Below the pieces are notes generated by a model. That model saw nothing but the letters and a program-made list of their open reading frames with translations, did no database searches and was not told the DNA's origin. A stretch of 64,000 bases of DNA from Prevotella sp. 10(H) (lineage in GTDB: Bacteria > Bacteroidota > Bacteroidia > Bacteroidales > Dysgonomonadaceae). The DNA is taken from contig NZ_JOMI01000003.1 in assembly GCF_000711235.1 (NCBI RefSeq), positions 124,001-188,000 on the forward strand. The letters run 5' to 3'. The translations under genes were made by a program, and so were the position numbers. This document shows positions 1 to 9,192 of this stretch, piece after piece (position 1 is the stretch's first letter; every line of letters begins with the position of its first letter).

Positions 1-1013
1 CAGGCTGTATCGTTGTATACGATAAAACCTCCCGAACCGAGCGATGAGCCTGTGACAAAGCCCCCATCGGCCAGCGATTCATATGATATGAGACGGTCTT
101 CACCGTTGGCTGTTTTAAATATGAGTTCAGGTGGAAGAATCGGAACGGATGCTCCTCCCGGAATAACGGCTTTCAACGGACGGTCATCCATCATACCGCC
201 GCAGTATTCATCCGAGTTGAAGAATTCGTCGATAGTTATACCCAGTTCCACTTCGTACACACCCGGATTTTTGATATGCCCTGATGCTGACATCAGTTTT
301 GTTCCGGTCGATTTTCCTACACCTATCTTAGCATATTCCTCACCGCCGTTGTTTACAATCCACGAAACGGCAGATATAGATTCCACATTATTTACTACCG
401 TAGGCTCTGCCCATAGACCGCTAACGGCAGGGAATGGCGGTTTGATGCGCGGATTACCGCGTTTGCCTTCCAGCGATTCGATAAGGGCGGTTTCTTCACC
501 GCATATATATGCACCCGCACCGCAGTGTACATACAGGTCGAGGTTATAGCCTGTTCCCAGTATATTCTTACCCAGCCATCCGTTGGCATAGGCTTCTTTT
601 ATTGCTTTTTCTAGAATTTTAAATATCCACATGTATTCGCCGCGGATATAGATGTAAGATAGATTAGCTTCCAGTGCGTAGCTTGCCACAATAGCCCCTT
701 CTATAAGCAGATGAGGTATTTTGTGCATCAGATAGCGGTCTTTGAATGTACCCGGCTCCGATTCGTCCGCATTAACTACCAGATGACGTGGTTTTCCTGA
801 TTTTTTGTCTATAAAACTCCATTTCAACCCCATAGGGAAACCTGCACCTCCACGACCTCGTAAGCCGGAAGTCTTCACCTGCTCCACAACATCGTCGGGA
901 GACATGGTTTTTAAGGCCTTTTCAACAGAGGCGTAGCCGCCGTTTTTGCGATAAACTTCATATTCCTGTATGCCGGGAATATCTATTTTTTCAAATAATA
1001 CTTTTCTAGCCAT
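1..1013 (-). CDS. nuoF: NADH-quinone oxidoreductase subunit F (partial, C-terminus off the left edge)
   Basis: This is the NADH-binding flavoprotein subunit of complex I; it oxidises NADH on FMN and passes electrons to Fe-S clusters in the peripheral arm. I translated the open frame from the ATG at 1013 (MARKVLFEKIDIPG); about 337 codons are in the window with no stop. Visible motifs are the glycine-rich GLRGRGGAGFPMG, the VNADESEPGTFKDR segment, the FMN-site GEETALIESLEGKRG and VVNNVESI. The C-terminal 4Fe-4S cysteine motif lies outside the window. It is the sixth gene of a nuoABCDEF series, 109 bases after nuoE. A plus-strand frame across 13-549 is only its shadow. Confidence 0.95.
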   Translation of the reverse strand, partial: MARKVLFEKIDIPGIQEYEVYRKNGGYASVEKALKTMSPDDVVEQVKTSGLRGRGGAGFPMGLKWSFIDKKSGKPRHLVVNADESEPGTFKDRYLMHKIPHLLIEGAIVASYALEANLSYIYIRGEYMWIFKILEKAIKEAYANGWLGKNILGTGYNLDLYVHCGAGAYICGEETALIESLEGKRGNPRIKPPFPAVSGLWAEPTVVNNVESISAVSWIVNNGGEEYAKIGVGKSTGTKLMSASGHIKNPGVYEVELGITIDEFFNSDEYCGGMMDDRPLKAVIPGGASVPILPPELIFKTANGEDRLISYESLADGGFVTGSSLGSGGFIVYNDTA

Positions 1014-1122
1014 CTTTTAGTTACAAGTTACAAGTTACGAGTTACATGTCAGTAGACAAGTAAACAAGATACGAGTAGACAAGTTATTATTTATTCTAAA
1101 TTTTTTACTTACTGTTAACTGT
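1014..1122. repeat. Degenerate short-word repeats in the nuoF-nuoE spacer
   Basis: The spacer is built from tandem, imperfect short words: GTTACAA/GTTACGA units at about 1019-1045, GTAGACAAGTAAACAAG-type units at about 1051-1086, and GTTAACTG/GTTCACTG/GTAAACTG units at about 1110-1137. They look like decayed copies of 7-8 base words and encode nothing. A related but different run fills the nuoE-nuoD spacer. Confidence 0.7.
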
Positions 1123-1650
1123 TCACTGTAAACTGATCTTGCCTTGTTTACAATCTTCTATCAGGGTATCTATCTTTTCCTTTGTCAGATTTTCGTGATA
1201 GTTGTCGCCCAACTGAAGCATCGGCCCAAAACCGCAGGCTCCGAGACATTCTACCCCTACCACACTGAACATGCCGTCGGGAGTTATCTCTCCGGGTTTT
1301 ACACCCAGTTTCTGACAGGTATAGTCCATCAGATTTTCGCCGCCACGTAGTCCACAACAGGCTGTACGGCAAAATTCCAGCATATATTTAGCTACCGGTT
1401 TTTCGTTGAACATAGTATAGAATGTTACAACTTCATAAACTTCGATAGGTGTTATCTCCAATATCTCGGCGACCTTATCCATCAGTTCAAGGCTCAGCCA
1501 GTTGTCGTGAGCATCTTGTACTGCATGAAGAACAGGAAGCAGTGCGGATTTTTTCTTATCGGCAGGGTAATGGCTCAACAGTTCGTTGATACGAGCCATC
1601 AGTTCGTCCGACATGTTTATTATTTGTTTGTAATCTCTTACTTGTTCCAT
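1123..1650 (-). CDS. nuoE: NADH-quinone oxidoreductase subunit E
   Basis: This 175-residue thioredoxin-fold [2Fe-2S] subunit partners NuoF in the NADH-oxidising module. The cluster ligands are visible as C94 and C99 (CRTACC, the family C-x4-C) and C135 and C139 (ECLGAC, C-x3-C). The helical N-terminus and the EVVTFYTMF segment are typical of the family. It lies between nuoD and nuoF, each spacer being about 100 bases. Having NuoE and NuoF is notable, because the Bacteroides complex I as generally described lacks the NuoEFG module. Assignment is firm. Confidence 0.95.
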   Translation of the reverse strand: MEQVRDYKQIINMSDELMARINELLSHYPADKKKSALLPVLHAVQDAHDNWLSLELMDKVAEILEITPIEVYEVVTFYTMFNEKPVAKYMLEFCRTACCGLRGGENLMDYTCQKLGVKPGEITPDGMFSVVGVECLGACGFGPMLQLGDNYHENLTKEKIDTLIEDCKQGKISLQ

Positions 1651-1753
1651 TATATTTAGCTGTTAGCTGTTAGCCTTTAGCTATTAGCTTTTTTGTATTA
1701 TATTTTCAAATTTGAATTGGCACATTTGCATATTTTCACATCAACACATTAGA
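1651..1753. repeat. Degenerate TTAGCTG-type repeats in the nuoE-nuoD spacer
   Basis: About five imperfect copies of a 7-8 base word (TTAGCTG, TTAGCCT, TTAGCTA) run through about 1656-1690. They are followed by an AT-rich stretch with CACATTTGCATATTTTCACA-like words near 1722-1752. No coding potential was seen. It is the same style of spacer as 1014-1122, with different words. Confidence 0.65.
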
Positions 1754-2989
1754 TTATGCATCTAATTCTCCGGCAATAACATTTATACTCGATAGCGTGG
1801 CGACAGCATCCGAAAACAACCCTCCTTTTATCATTTCAGGGAATGCCTGATAGTAGATAAAGCAAGGACGGCGGAAATGAACCCTGTAAGGTACACGCGA
1901 TCCGTCTGTAATCATATATATCCCCAGTTCGCCGTTAGCAGCCTCTACCGAGTGGTAAACTTCGGCAACGGGAACAGGAACTTCACCCATTACTATTTTA
2001 AAATGCTGGATAAGCGCCTCCATTTCGGTATATACTTCATTTTTCGGCGGCAGGTAATAATCCGGTACATCGGCATGATATGAACCTTCCGGCATATTAT
2101 CGCGTGCCTGACGGATTATCTTGAGGCTTTCCTTCACTTCGGCAGCACGTACGCACCAGCGGTCGTAAGTATCGCCCGATTCGCCTACTGGAACTATAAA
2201 ATCGAAATCTTCATACGAACTGTAAGGTTTTGCAACACGCACATCGTAATCGATACCTGTTGCACGCAGATTCGGCCCTGTAAATCCATAATCCATGGCT
2301 TTTTCTGCAGAGATAGTACCTACACCAACAATACGGTCCATGAATATACGGTTGCGGACAAACAGTCTTTCCAGTTGATCCCATGCTTTGGGAAAACCTT
2401 CGAGGAATTCGTCCAGCTTACGCCATGCTGTTTCGCTCCAGTCACGCTCGAATCCTCCGATACGTCCCATATTTGTTGTCATACGCGCCCCGCAGATTTC
2501 TTCATAGATTTCGTATGCGAGTTCGCGGTACTTCATTACATATAGGAAAGGGGTATAGGCACCGAGGTCGACACCTAATATAGAGTTACATATAAGATGA
2601 TCGGTAATACGGGCAAGTTCCATCACGATAACACGCATATACTGCGCGCGTTTGGGAACTTCCACCCCAAGTGCCTTTTCTACGGTCATCCACCATGCCA
2701 TATTATTTATGGGAGAGGAACAATAGTTAAGGCGGTCGGTAAGAGTAGTAATCTGATAGAAAGTGCGGTGTTCCGCTATCTTCTCAAATGCACGGTGAAT
2801 ATAGCCGAGGGTAGTATCCGCATCGAGGATACGCTCGCCGTTCATCAGCAGTATATTCTGGAATACACCGTGTGTAGACGGGTGGGTAGGGCCAAAGTTC
2901 AAGACATTCAGTTCCATTCCGTCTTCAAAATTCTGTTCTCTTACTATTTTCGCAAAGCGATGTTCGGGATTTATTAGCTGGTCTGACAT
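1754..2989 (-). CDS. nuoD: NADH-quinone oxidoreductase subunit D
   Basis: The 49-kDa-type subunit forms part of the quinone-binding cavity next to NuoB. The 411-residue product has the family hallmarks GPTHPSTHGVFQ near the N-terminus, RAFEKIAEHRTFYQ, MTTNMGRIGGFERD and the C-terminal SINVIAGELDA. Length is normal for a stand-alone NuoD, so nuoC and nuoD are separate here and not fused as in some bacteria. It starts 14 bases after nuoC in the same operon. Confidence 0.97.
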   Translation of the reverse strand: MSDQLINPEHRFAKIVREQNFEDGMELNVLNFGPTHPSTHGVFQNILLMNGERILDADTTLGYIHRAFEKIAEHRTFYQITTLTDRLNYCSSPINNMAWWMTVEKALGVEVPKRAQYMRVIVMELARITDHLICNSILGVDLGAYTPFLYVMKYRELAYEIYEEICGARMTTNMGRIGGFERDWSETAWRKLDEFLEGFPKAWDQLERLFVRNRIFMDRIVGVGTISAEKAMDYGFTGPNLRATGIDYDVRVAKPYSSYEDFDFIVPVGESGDTYDRWCVRAAEVKESLKIIRQARDNMPEGSYHADVPDYYLPPKNEVYTEMEALIQHFKIVMGEVPVPVAEVYHSVEAANGELGIYMITDGSRVPYRVHFRRPCFIYYQAFPEMIKGGLFSDAVATLSSINVIAGELDA

Positions 2990-3003
2990 TTCCTTACTTT
3001 GCT

Positions 3004-3537
3004 TTAGTTATTTGGTTCATAGTTACTCGGTGTTCTTCCGAAGAAGCGGTCATCCTTGTCGGTACGTCCCGGGTCTTCGAGCGGGAACTCTTTACGCATA
3101 GGGAATGATGTCATTCCATCGTCGTTGAGTATGCGTTTCAGGTTAGGATGCCCTTTAAATGTTACACCGTAGAAGTCATATGTTTCGCGTTCCATCCAGT
3201 TCGCAGCAGCAAAAACTCCTGTCATCGTATCCACTTCCGGTTTGTCGCCGTTGAGGAATGTTTTCACCCGCACGCGGATATTATCTATCCAGTTGTGAAG
3301 CAGGTAAACCACTGCAAATTGTGCATTCTTTTCATTATCGGGATAATGTACACCGCAGAGATCGGTCATAAAGTTGAAACTTAGTGTTTCGTCTTCTTTC
3401 ATAAAACGGATAACCTCTTTGATGACGGCAGGAGCAGCTTCGAATGTGAAGATGTCGCGTTCCATCCTGAAGTTTGAAACCTCCGCACCGAATTTTTCAC
3501 TTATTTTACTTTCAATAACTGTAGTTTCAAGTGCCAT
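3004..3537 (-). CDS. nuoC: NADH-quinone oxidoreductase subunit C
   Basis: The 177-residue NuoC (30-kDa subunit) is part of the hydrophilic connecting arm of complex I. The diagnostic C-terminal part reads ANWMERETYDFYGVTFKGHP followed by LKRILNDDGM and FPMRKEFPLEDPGR. It lies 9 bases downstream of nuoB and 14 bases upstream of nuoD, consistent with one transcript. It is a stand-alone subunit. Confidence 0.95.
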   Translation of the reverse strand: MALETTVIESKISEKFGAEVSNFRMERDIFTFEAAPAVIKEVIRFMKEDETLSFNFMTDLCGVHYPDNEKNAQFAVVYLLHNWIDNIRVRVKTFLNGDKPEVDTMTGVFAAANWMERETYDFYGVTFKGHPNLKRILNDDGMTSFPMRKEFPLEDPGRTDKDDRFFGRTPSNYEPNN

Positions 3538-3546
3538 TATTCCTGA

Positions 3547-4098
3547 TTATTCAAATTTATACGATTCAAGTAATTTATCATATCTGTCCGAACCTCTCCT
3601 ATTAATAGATTCATGTTTCACCAGTTCCTGCAGTTGTATTACACCGTCCAATATTTGTTCCGGGCGTGGCGGGCATCCGGGTACATATACGTCTACCGGG
3701 ATCACCTTGTCTATCCCCTGCAATACCGAGTAAGTATCAAAGATACCTCCCGAGCATGCGCAGGCTCCAACAGCAATAACCCATTTAGGCTCTGCCATCT
3801 GCTCGTATACATGACGGAGTACAGGTGCCATTTTCTTTGCGATGGTTCCCATTACCAATAGCATATCTGCCTGACGGGGAGAGAAGCTATTGCGCTCTGC
3901 TCCGAATCGTCCCATATCGTAAGTGGAAGCCATTGTCGCCATGAATTCTATACCGCAGCATGAAGTGGCAAATGGCAAAGGCCACAGGGAATTGGCGCGT
4001 GCCAGCCCTATGACGTAGTCGAATTTTGTAGCAAAGAATCCATGCCCTGTATAACCTTCGGGGGCAGGTACTACATTTATATCAGATGTCTTGCTCAT
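3547..4098 (-). CDS. nuoB: NADH-quinone oxidoreductase subunit B
   Basis: NuoB carries the terminal 4Fe-4S cluster N2, which donates electrons to quinone. In the 183-residue product the ligands are visible: adjacent C47-C48 in [10 protein letters not shown]113 in GACACSGG and C142 in VPGCPPRPE. The [19 protein letters not shown] segment is strongly conserved in the family. It is the second gene of the operon, 100 bases after nuoA. Confidence 0.97.
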   Translation of the reverse strand: MSKTSDINVVPAPEGYTGHGFFATKFDYVIGLARANSLWPLPFATSCCGIEFMATMASTYDMGRFGAERNSFSPRQADMLLVMGTIAKKMAPVLRHVYEQMAEPKWVIAVGACACSGGIFDTYSVLQGIDKVIPVDVYVPGCPPRPEQILDGVIQLQELVKHESINRRGSDRYDKLLESYKFE

Positions 4099-4198
4099 AA
4101 TCTTAATTGTTTCTGTTTTCAGGTTGATAAATTCCTATAGAGAAAACAATAACTATCGGATAAGGTTTCGGCCTATAACTATAAATATATTCTTTTAG

Positions 4199-4567
4199 TT
4201 ATCTTTCCCATTCCAAAGCCTTTCTCTTAACAATATAAAGGTATCCTACCAGCAGCAATGCTATAAATCCGCCCATTTTTGCTAGCCCTTCCCAGCCGAT
4301 AGCTTCGAAGTTTACCGCCCATGGATACATGAATACGATTTCTATATCGAAAAGAACGAAAAGGATAGCTACAAGGAAGTATTTTATCGGAAAAGGCGAA
4401 CGTGCATTCCCTAAAGGATCGAGACCGCACTCGAAATTCTCAAGTTTTCGTGCATTTTTACGTTTAGGACCCAGCATCTTGGATGCAAATACTGTTGCAA
4501 ATACAAAAATGACAGAAAAAGCTATCTGCATCAATATGGGTAAAAAATCATACAGATTTGAACTCAT
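4199..4567 (-). CDS. nuoA: NADH-quinone oxidoreductase subunit A
   Basis: This small (122-residue) membrane subunit of complex I has three hydrophobic helices and the conserved loop NFECGLDPLGNARSPFPIKYF. It is the first gene of the nuo series here. A Bacteroidota -7 box lies 36 bases upstream at 4603-4610, so the operon promoter is probably in the gap before 4568. Assignment is firm from the conserved loop and the neighbours. Confidence 0.95.
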   Translation of the reverse strand: MSSNLYDFLPILMQIAFSVIFVFATVFASKMLGPKRKNARKLENFECGLDPLGNARSPFPIKYFLVAILFVLFDIEIVFMYPWAVNFEAIGWEGLAKMGGFIALLLVGYLYIVKRKALEWER

Positions 4568-4602
4568 AATTTCCTATTTAACATACTTTGTTTATACGGA
4601 CA

Positions 4603-4610
4603 CAAAGATA
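4603..4610 (-). promoter_or_regulatory. -7 promoter box for the nuo operon
   Basis: Read on the minus strand this is TATCTTTG, a full match to the Bacteroidota primary-sigma -7 consensus TAnnTTTG, 36 bases ahead of the nuoA ATG. No clear -33 TTTG at the usual spacing was seen. Confidence 0.6.
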
Positions 4611-5079
4611 CTTTTTTTATTTATCAAAAAACAATAAAAAAACTCATATATTTTTATCTGTTTCGTTATTTAAAGGCGCACTGGTACAAAAACATAGCAT
4701 TTTGCTTAGTGAGGATTGCAAATCGTAAATAATATGCTTTTCGGGCAACTTCGATATAGATAAATAGTATATCAATTTTTTTTGTATAGATGTTGTTTAT
4801 GGTTGCCGGGTGCTATTATGAAAAAACGAATCTAAGTGTTAAATTTTCTGCATATTTTCCTGTTCTAAATTAATATTAATGGCTAATTCTGAAGGTGTCT
4901 AATCATCTACCAGTAATTGCTTGATGAAGTCTTAATGTTAAAACATTCAGGAATGAAAAAAAGTTTTAGTAATTTATCATTTGTTTATTGCCTGTAATCT
5001 GTATCTTCGAATAAATAAAGCTGCAAGAAACGAGATTCGAAATCTTGAATAATTTATTCATTAATTCAAAAAAACTTTG
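4611..5079. other. Non-coding gap between the nuo and DUF177 promoters
   Basis: This is a very AT-rich intergenic stretch between two divergent promoters. I see no ORF with coding character, no tRNA and no convincing hairpin. The only paired words are GGCAAC near 4745 and GTTGCC near 4801, which are too short and too far apart to mean much. Confidence 0.5.
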
Positions 5080-5087
5080 TACATTTG
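5080..5087 (+). promoter_or_regulatory. -7 promoter box for the DUF177-rpmF-fabH operon
   Basis: TACATTTG matches TAnnTTTG exactly. Its TTG could be mistaken for an in-frame start codon of the next gene, but it lies in the promoter. The GTG at 5118, 30 bases downstream, fits as the start. Confidence 0.65.
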
Positions 5088-5117
5088 CAGCCGTTCTTTT
5101 TCAAGTTAATTACAGAC

Positions 5118-5693
5118 GTGGGAAAATTTAGCTTATATAATATCCCTCTCAGAAGTTTATCAGAGGGGAAGCATGAGTTCAAGTACGACTTGGACAAAGG
5201 TTTTTTTGCGCTTATCGATGATGGTACGGCCGACGTAAAGAGAGGTAATCTTAAGGTGGTGGTGTCTTTGAAGAAGACTTCCGTTACATTTGAGTTGAAC
5301 TTCGAAATAACAGGTTCGGTACACGTGCCTTGCGACAGGTGTCTCGACGATATTTCGATGGACGTTGATACAAAGAATAAGCTTATTGTGAAATTTGGAA
5401 AGGAATATTCCGAAGAAAGCGATGAGATCGTAATAATTCCGGAAGAAGACGGAGAGATCAATATTGCTTGGTTTCTTTACGAATTTATTGTACTCAGTCT
5501 GCCTACTAAAAAGGTACACCCTCCGGGCACGTGCAATAAAGCAATGTCTACCAAGTTAAATAAACACAGGGCAAAAAGCACTGATGATGAATCGGAGGAT
5601 GATATCGAAGATGATTCTATAGAAGAAGATGATTCTTCTTTCACCGATTCACGTTGGGATGCATTGAAAGACGTTCCTGTAGATGATGAATAA
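5118..5693 (+). CDS. DUF177/YceD family protein
   Basis: YceD/DUF177 proteins sit next to rpmF across bacteria and are linked to 23S rRNA accumulation or ribosome assembly. I place the start at GTG 5118 (GKFSLYNIPL follows) because an upstream in-frame TTG falls inside a consensus -7 box; this gives 191 residues. The family motif HVPCDRCLDDI lies near residues 65-75. The C-terminus is long and acidic (DDESEDDIEDDSIEEDDSS). It precedes rpmF by 64 bases and fabH follows, the usual operon order. Confidence 0.85.
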   Translation: MGKFSLYNIPLRSLSEGKHEFKYDLDKGFFALIDDGTADVKRGNLKVVVSLKKTSVTFELNFEITGSVHVPCDRCLDDISMDVDTKNKLIVKFGKEYSEESDEIVIIPEEDGEINIAWFLYEFIVLSLPTKKVHPPGTCNKAMSTKLNKHRAKSTDDESEDDIEDDSIEEDDSSFTDSRWDALKDVPVDDE

Positions 5694-5757
5694 AACTATA
5701 ACAGAAAACTGATTTTTCTAATTCAGATAAATAAAAATAACTAAATAAAACAAGAAA

Positions 5758-5943
5758 ATGGCACATCCGAAACGTAGACAATCGAAGTCTAGACAAGGTA
5801 AAAGAAGAACTCACGATAAGGCAGTAGCCCCTACACTGGCAGTATGTTCAAACTGTGGTTCGTGGCACGTATTCCATACTGTATGCTCTGAATGCGGACA
5901 TTACAGAGGAAAATTAGCTATCGAAAAAGGAGCAGCGGTTTAA
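5758..5943 (+). CDS. rpmF: 50S ribosomal protein L32
   Basis: This 61-residue basic protein has the L32 start AHPKRRQSKSRQGKRR and a zinc-binding pair of CxxC motifs (CSNC and CSEC). It binds near the peptide exit region of the large subunit. It is flanked by DUF177 and fabH, the canonical context, and is followed by a terminator-like hairpin at 5966 that may reduce read-through into fabH. Confidence 0.97.
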   Translation: MAHPKRRQSKSRQGKRRTHDKAVAPTLAVCSNCGSWHVFHTVCSECGHYRGKLAIEKGAAV

Positions 5944-5965
5944 TTCGATTATCCCGATACTCCAA

Positions 5966-5988
5966 GCCCTGAATAGGGCATTTTTTTT
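5966..5988 (+). terminator. Hairpin with T-run between rpmF and fabH
   Basis: GCCCT-GAAT-AGGGC is followed by A and eight T. The stem is only five base pairs, so it may be a partial terminator that lowers fabH expression relative to rpmF. Confidence 0.6.
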
Positions 5989-6017
5989 ATTTATTACTCA
6001 CAAAACCAGAAATAATA

Positions 6018-7001
6018 ATGATTCAAGCCGCGATTACCGCTGTTGGTGCATATATTCCTGAAGATATTCTGACAAATGAAGATTTGGCGAAGATAGTTGA
6101 TACTACCGACGAATGGATTATGACACGTGTGGGTATCAAAGAGCGCCATGTATTGAAAGGTGAGGGTAAGGGTACTTCATCGATGGGCGCCGAGGCCGTA
6201 AAGCAAATATTGGAAAAGACCAATACAAAACCGGAAGAAGTAGAAGTAATTATTTTTGCAACTACTACTCCCGACTTTATTTTCCCGTCGACAGCTGCTA
6301 TGACAGCCGAAGCATGCGGAATAAAAAATGCTTTGGGTTTCGATATTCAGGCTGCCTGCTCGGGTTTCATTTATGCATTGGAAATCGGCTCTAACTTTAT
6401 AAAGTCGGGTAAATACAAAAAAGTAGTTGTAGTTGCCGGTGATAAAATGACTGCAATAACCAATTATAAAGACCGTACTACCTGCCCTCTGTTTGGTGAC
6501 GCATGCGGCGCAGTGATGCTGGAACCTACCGAAGAAGAAGTGGGAGTGATGGATTCTATCCTACATGTCGATGGAGTGGGCATCAATCATTTGCATATGC
6601 GTGGAGGAGGTTCGGTTTATCCGGCTTCTCACGAAACTGTAGATAAGGATATGCATTATGTGTATCAGGAAGGTCAGGTTGTGTTCAAGCATGCTGTTTC
6701 ACGTATGGCTGATGTTTCAGTTGAAATAATGGAACGTAACAACCTTACGAAAGATACTATCGCATGGCTTGTTCCTCATCAGGCAAATATCCGTATTATC
6801 GAGGCTGTAGGTAACCGCATGGGACTTCCGAGTGATAAAGTGATGATAAATATACAGAAATACGGCAATTCTAGTGCAGGTACAATTCCTGTCTGCCTTT
6901 ACGAATGGGAATCTCAGTTGAAGAAAGGGGATAACCTTATCCTTACTGCTTTCGGCGGCGGATTTACATGGGGTGCTGTATATTTGAAATGGGCATATTA
7001 A
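6018..7001 (+). CDS. fabH: Beta-ketoacyl-ACP synthase III
   Basis: FabH condenses an acyl-CoA with malonyl-ACP to start fatty acid synthesis. The 327-residue protein has the Cys-His-Asn triad: C114 (QAACSGF), H254 (VPHQANIRI) and N284 (YGNSSAGT). The C-terminal GGGFTWGA is also typical. It follows DUF177 and rpmF, and a strong terminator begins 24 bases after its stop. Confidence 0.97.
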   Translation: MIQAAITAVGAYIPEDILTNEDLAKIVDTTDEWIMTRVGIKERHVLKGEGKGTSSMGAEAVKQILEKTNTKPEEVEVIIFATTTPDFIFPSTAAMTAEACGIKNALGFDIQAACSGFIYALEIGSNFIKSGKYKKVVVVAGDKMTAITNYKDRTTCPLFGDACGAVMLEPTEEEVGVMDSILHVDGVGINHLHMRGGGSVYPASHETVDKDMHYVYQEGQVVFKHAVSRMADVSVEIMERNNLTKDTIAWLVPHQANIRIIEAVGNRMGLPSDKVMINIQKYGNSSAGTIPVCLYEWESQLKKGDNLILTAFGGGFTWGAVYLKWAY

Positions 7002-7024
7002 GATAGAATAATATATTATGATAG

Positions 7025-7060
7025 AAAGGGTAGCCGTTAAGCTACCCTTTTTATTTTTTA
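7025..7060 (+). terminator. Rho-independent terminator after fabH
   Basis: A perfect 10-bp stem (AAAGGGTAGC / GCTACCCTTT) with a CGTTAA loop is followed by a T-rich tail. Confidence 0.9.
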
Positions 7061-7096
7061 TGTTAACTTTATACATTGCAATCTAAAATCTGATCT

Positions 7097-9148
7097 ATGA
7101 AGTCTGCTTTGAAATCTTTTCTTTTCTGTTTATTAATAATAGTCTTGTTGTCTTCCTGTAATAAAGAAAAGCCAATTGCTCCGTATGGTGCTTTGCCCTC
7201 TGATCATCAGTATGAATGGCAGCAGCTGGAATATTATATGTTTGTCCATTTCGGCCCGAATACTTTTACCGATGTAGAATGGGGCGACGGTAAAGAAGAC
7301 CCGAAGGTTTTTAATCCTACCGATCTTGATTGCCGACAATGGGCATCAACGGCGAAGGCTGCAGGAATGAAAGGGATTATTATTACTGCAAAGCATCACG
7401 ATGGCTTTTGCCTGTGGCCGAGTAAATTCAGTACTCATACCGTTCGTGAAAGCCTGTGGAAAGGCGGAAAAGGTGATTTACTAAAAGAATTATCCGATGC
7501 TTGTAAAGAATACGGATTGAAATTCGGGGTATATCTGTCTCCATGGGATCAGAACCATCCGGCATACGGTACACCTGAATATAATCAGATATTTGCAAAT
7601 ACATTGAATGAAGTCTTGTCCGGTTACGGAGAAGTTTTCGAGCAATGGTTCGATGGAGCAAACGGAGAAGGGCATAATGGTAAAAAGCAGGTATATGATT
7701 GGGATTTATTCCACGAAACGGTATATCGAAATCAGCCGCAAGCTATTATATTCAGTGATGTAGGTCCCGGTTGCCGCTGGATGGGAAATGAGAGGGGAAT
7801 AGCCGGTGAAACCAACTGGGCGACTATGAATATAGAAGGTTTCGAGCCCGGACGCAATGCTCCCCCTATAAAAATATTAAATAGTGGCGAGCAGGGGGGC
7901 AAAGCATGGGTTCCGGCTGAGACGGATGTTTCTATCCGTCCGGGATGGTTTTATAGTCCGTCTACGGATGATAAAGTAAAAACAGTGGAAGAACTAATGG
8001 ATATATATTATACCTCTGTAGGACGAAACTCAAATTTATTGCTTAACGTGCCTCCCGACCGCAGAGGACGCATACATCCTGTCGATTCTTTACGACTGAT
8101 GGAATTTCGCAGAGCAATTGAAGAAGAGTTTAAAGAAAACCTGATAAAGGGTGCAAAATTAAGCTCATCCGATACAAGAACGGGGTATACTGTTTCTAAT
8201 ATGCAGGACGATGATTATGAAACTTATTGGTCATCTGACGAAAATAATTTATCACCTTCTATTGAAGTAGACTTTAAGGAAGAGAAAACTTTCAATCGTT
8301 TATTACTACAGGAATATCTTCCTTTAGGGCAGCGCGTATCTTCTTTCTCTGTCAGCTATTGGGATAAGAATAAAAACGACTGGCAATTACTGACGGAAGC
8401 TACGACTATAGGTTATAAACGGATTCTCCGTTTCCCTTTAGTTACTACAAATAAAATAAAAATCGAATTCAAAGCATTGGCTGCTCCTGTTATCAGTTCA
8501 ATAGGAGTGTACAAGGCTAAGGAACAATTGTCGGCACCTTCTGTCGAACGTGATAAGTCGGGGCTGGTGACGATAAAATGTAAGACTCCCGATCCTGTAA
8601 TATACTATTCTACCGACGGAACAGAACCAACCATAAATTCATTGCGATACGAGAAGACTTTTATACAGAAAGGTGCAGGAACGATAAAAGCGATAGCTGT
8701 AATCGATAAGGGTAATACAAAGAGCAATATTGTGACAATGGATTATGACATTGCTCCTGAAAAATGGAAGATCGTTTCTCCGTCGGGTGAAGAGGTTGGC
8801 AGAGTTATAGATAGTAATGCACATACTTATATTTATATCGCGGATAAAAAGCCTTTAATTATAGATTTAAATGAAAATTTGATATTAAAAGGTTTCACAT
8901 ATGTACCTCTTGGTAGGATGGATGCTCCCAATATATATCGATACAATTTCTATGTTAGTGATGATGGAATAGAGTGGCTGAAAGTGAAAGATAATGCGAC
9001 TTTCAACAATATAAAAAATAATCCGGTAATACAAAGTATTGCATTTGATAAGGAAGTAAGGGCACGTTATATAAAATTAACTCCCATAGAATTAGTTAAA
9101 GAAAGTGATAAATATGCTATCTCGGAAATCGAAGTTATAACCCGATAA
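7097..9148 (+). CDS. GH29 alpha-L-fucosidase lipoprotein with F5/8 C-type and chitobiase-like domains
   Basis: This probably removes alpha-linked L-fucose from host or plant glycans at the cell surface or in the periplasm. The N-terminus is a lipoprotein signal with lipobox LLSSC (C21). The GH29 catalytic barrel covers about residues 35-345, with AKHHDGFCLW (H100, H101), YLSPWDQN and the probable nucleophile D186 in QWFDGANGE. Next come a discoidin/CBM32-like domain (about 350-475), a chitobiase C-terminal-like module (IYYSTDGTEPT, about 490-560) and a second discoidin-like domain (about 565-683). There is no SusCD pair nearby, so this is an isolated glycosidase placed between fabH and der. 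Confidence 0.9.
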   Translation: MKSALKSFLFCLLIIVLLSSCNKEKPIAPYGALPSDHQYEWQQLEYYMFVHFGPNTFTDVEWGDGKEDPKVFNPTDLDCRQWASTAKAAGMKGIIITAKHHDGFCLWPSKFSTHTVRESLWKGGKGDLLKELSDACKEYGLKFGVYLSPWDQNHPAYGTPEYNQIFANTLNEVLSGYGEVFEQWFDGANGEGHNGKKQVYDWDLFHETVYRNQPQAIIFSDVGPGCRWMGNERGIAGETNWATMNIEGFEPGRNAPPIKILNSGEQGGKAWVPAETDVSIRPGWFYSPSTDDKVKTVEELMDIYYTSVGRNSNLLLNVPPDRRGRIHPVDSLRLMEFRRAIEEEFKENLIKGAKLSSSDTRTGYTVSNMQDDDYETYWSSDENNLSPSIEVDFKEEKTFNRLLLQEYLPLGQRVSSFSVSYWDKNKNDWQLLTEATTIGYKRILRFPLVTTNKIKIEFKALAAPVISSIGVYKAKEQLSAPSVERDKSGLVTIKCKTPDPVIYYSTDGTEPTINSLRYEKTFIQKGAGTIKAIAVIDKGNTKSNIVTMDYDIAPEKWKIVSPSGEEVGRVIDSNAHTYIYIADKKPLIIDLNENLILKGFTYVPLGRMDAPNIYRYNFYVSDDGIEWLKVKDNATFNNIKNNPVIQSIAFDKEVRARYIKLTPIELVKESDKYAISEIEVITR

Positions 9149-9192
9149 GGCAAAATTTTATTTATCTTTACAGCCGTAAAAAGAAAAAACGG

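Noticed and set aside
13-549. Plus-strand frame of 178 codons at the left edge
   Set aside because: It lies opposite nuoF, whose translation is unambiguous over the same bases.
1014-1137. CRISPR-like direct repeats between nuoF and nuoE
   Set aside because: Repeat words are only 7-8 bases, imperfect and contiguous without spacers; no cas genes are present.
4700-4830. Possible small RNA hairpin (GGCAAC near 4745 with GTTGCC near 4801) in the nuo upstream gap
   Set aside because: The arms are six bases and separated by about 50 AT-rich bases, with no promoter or terminator at fitting positions.
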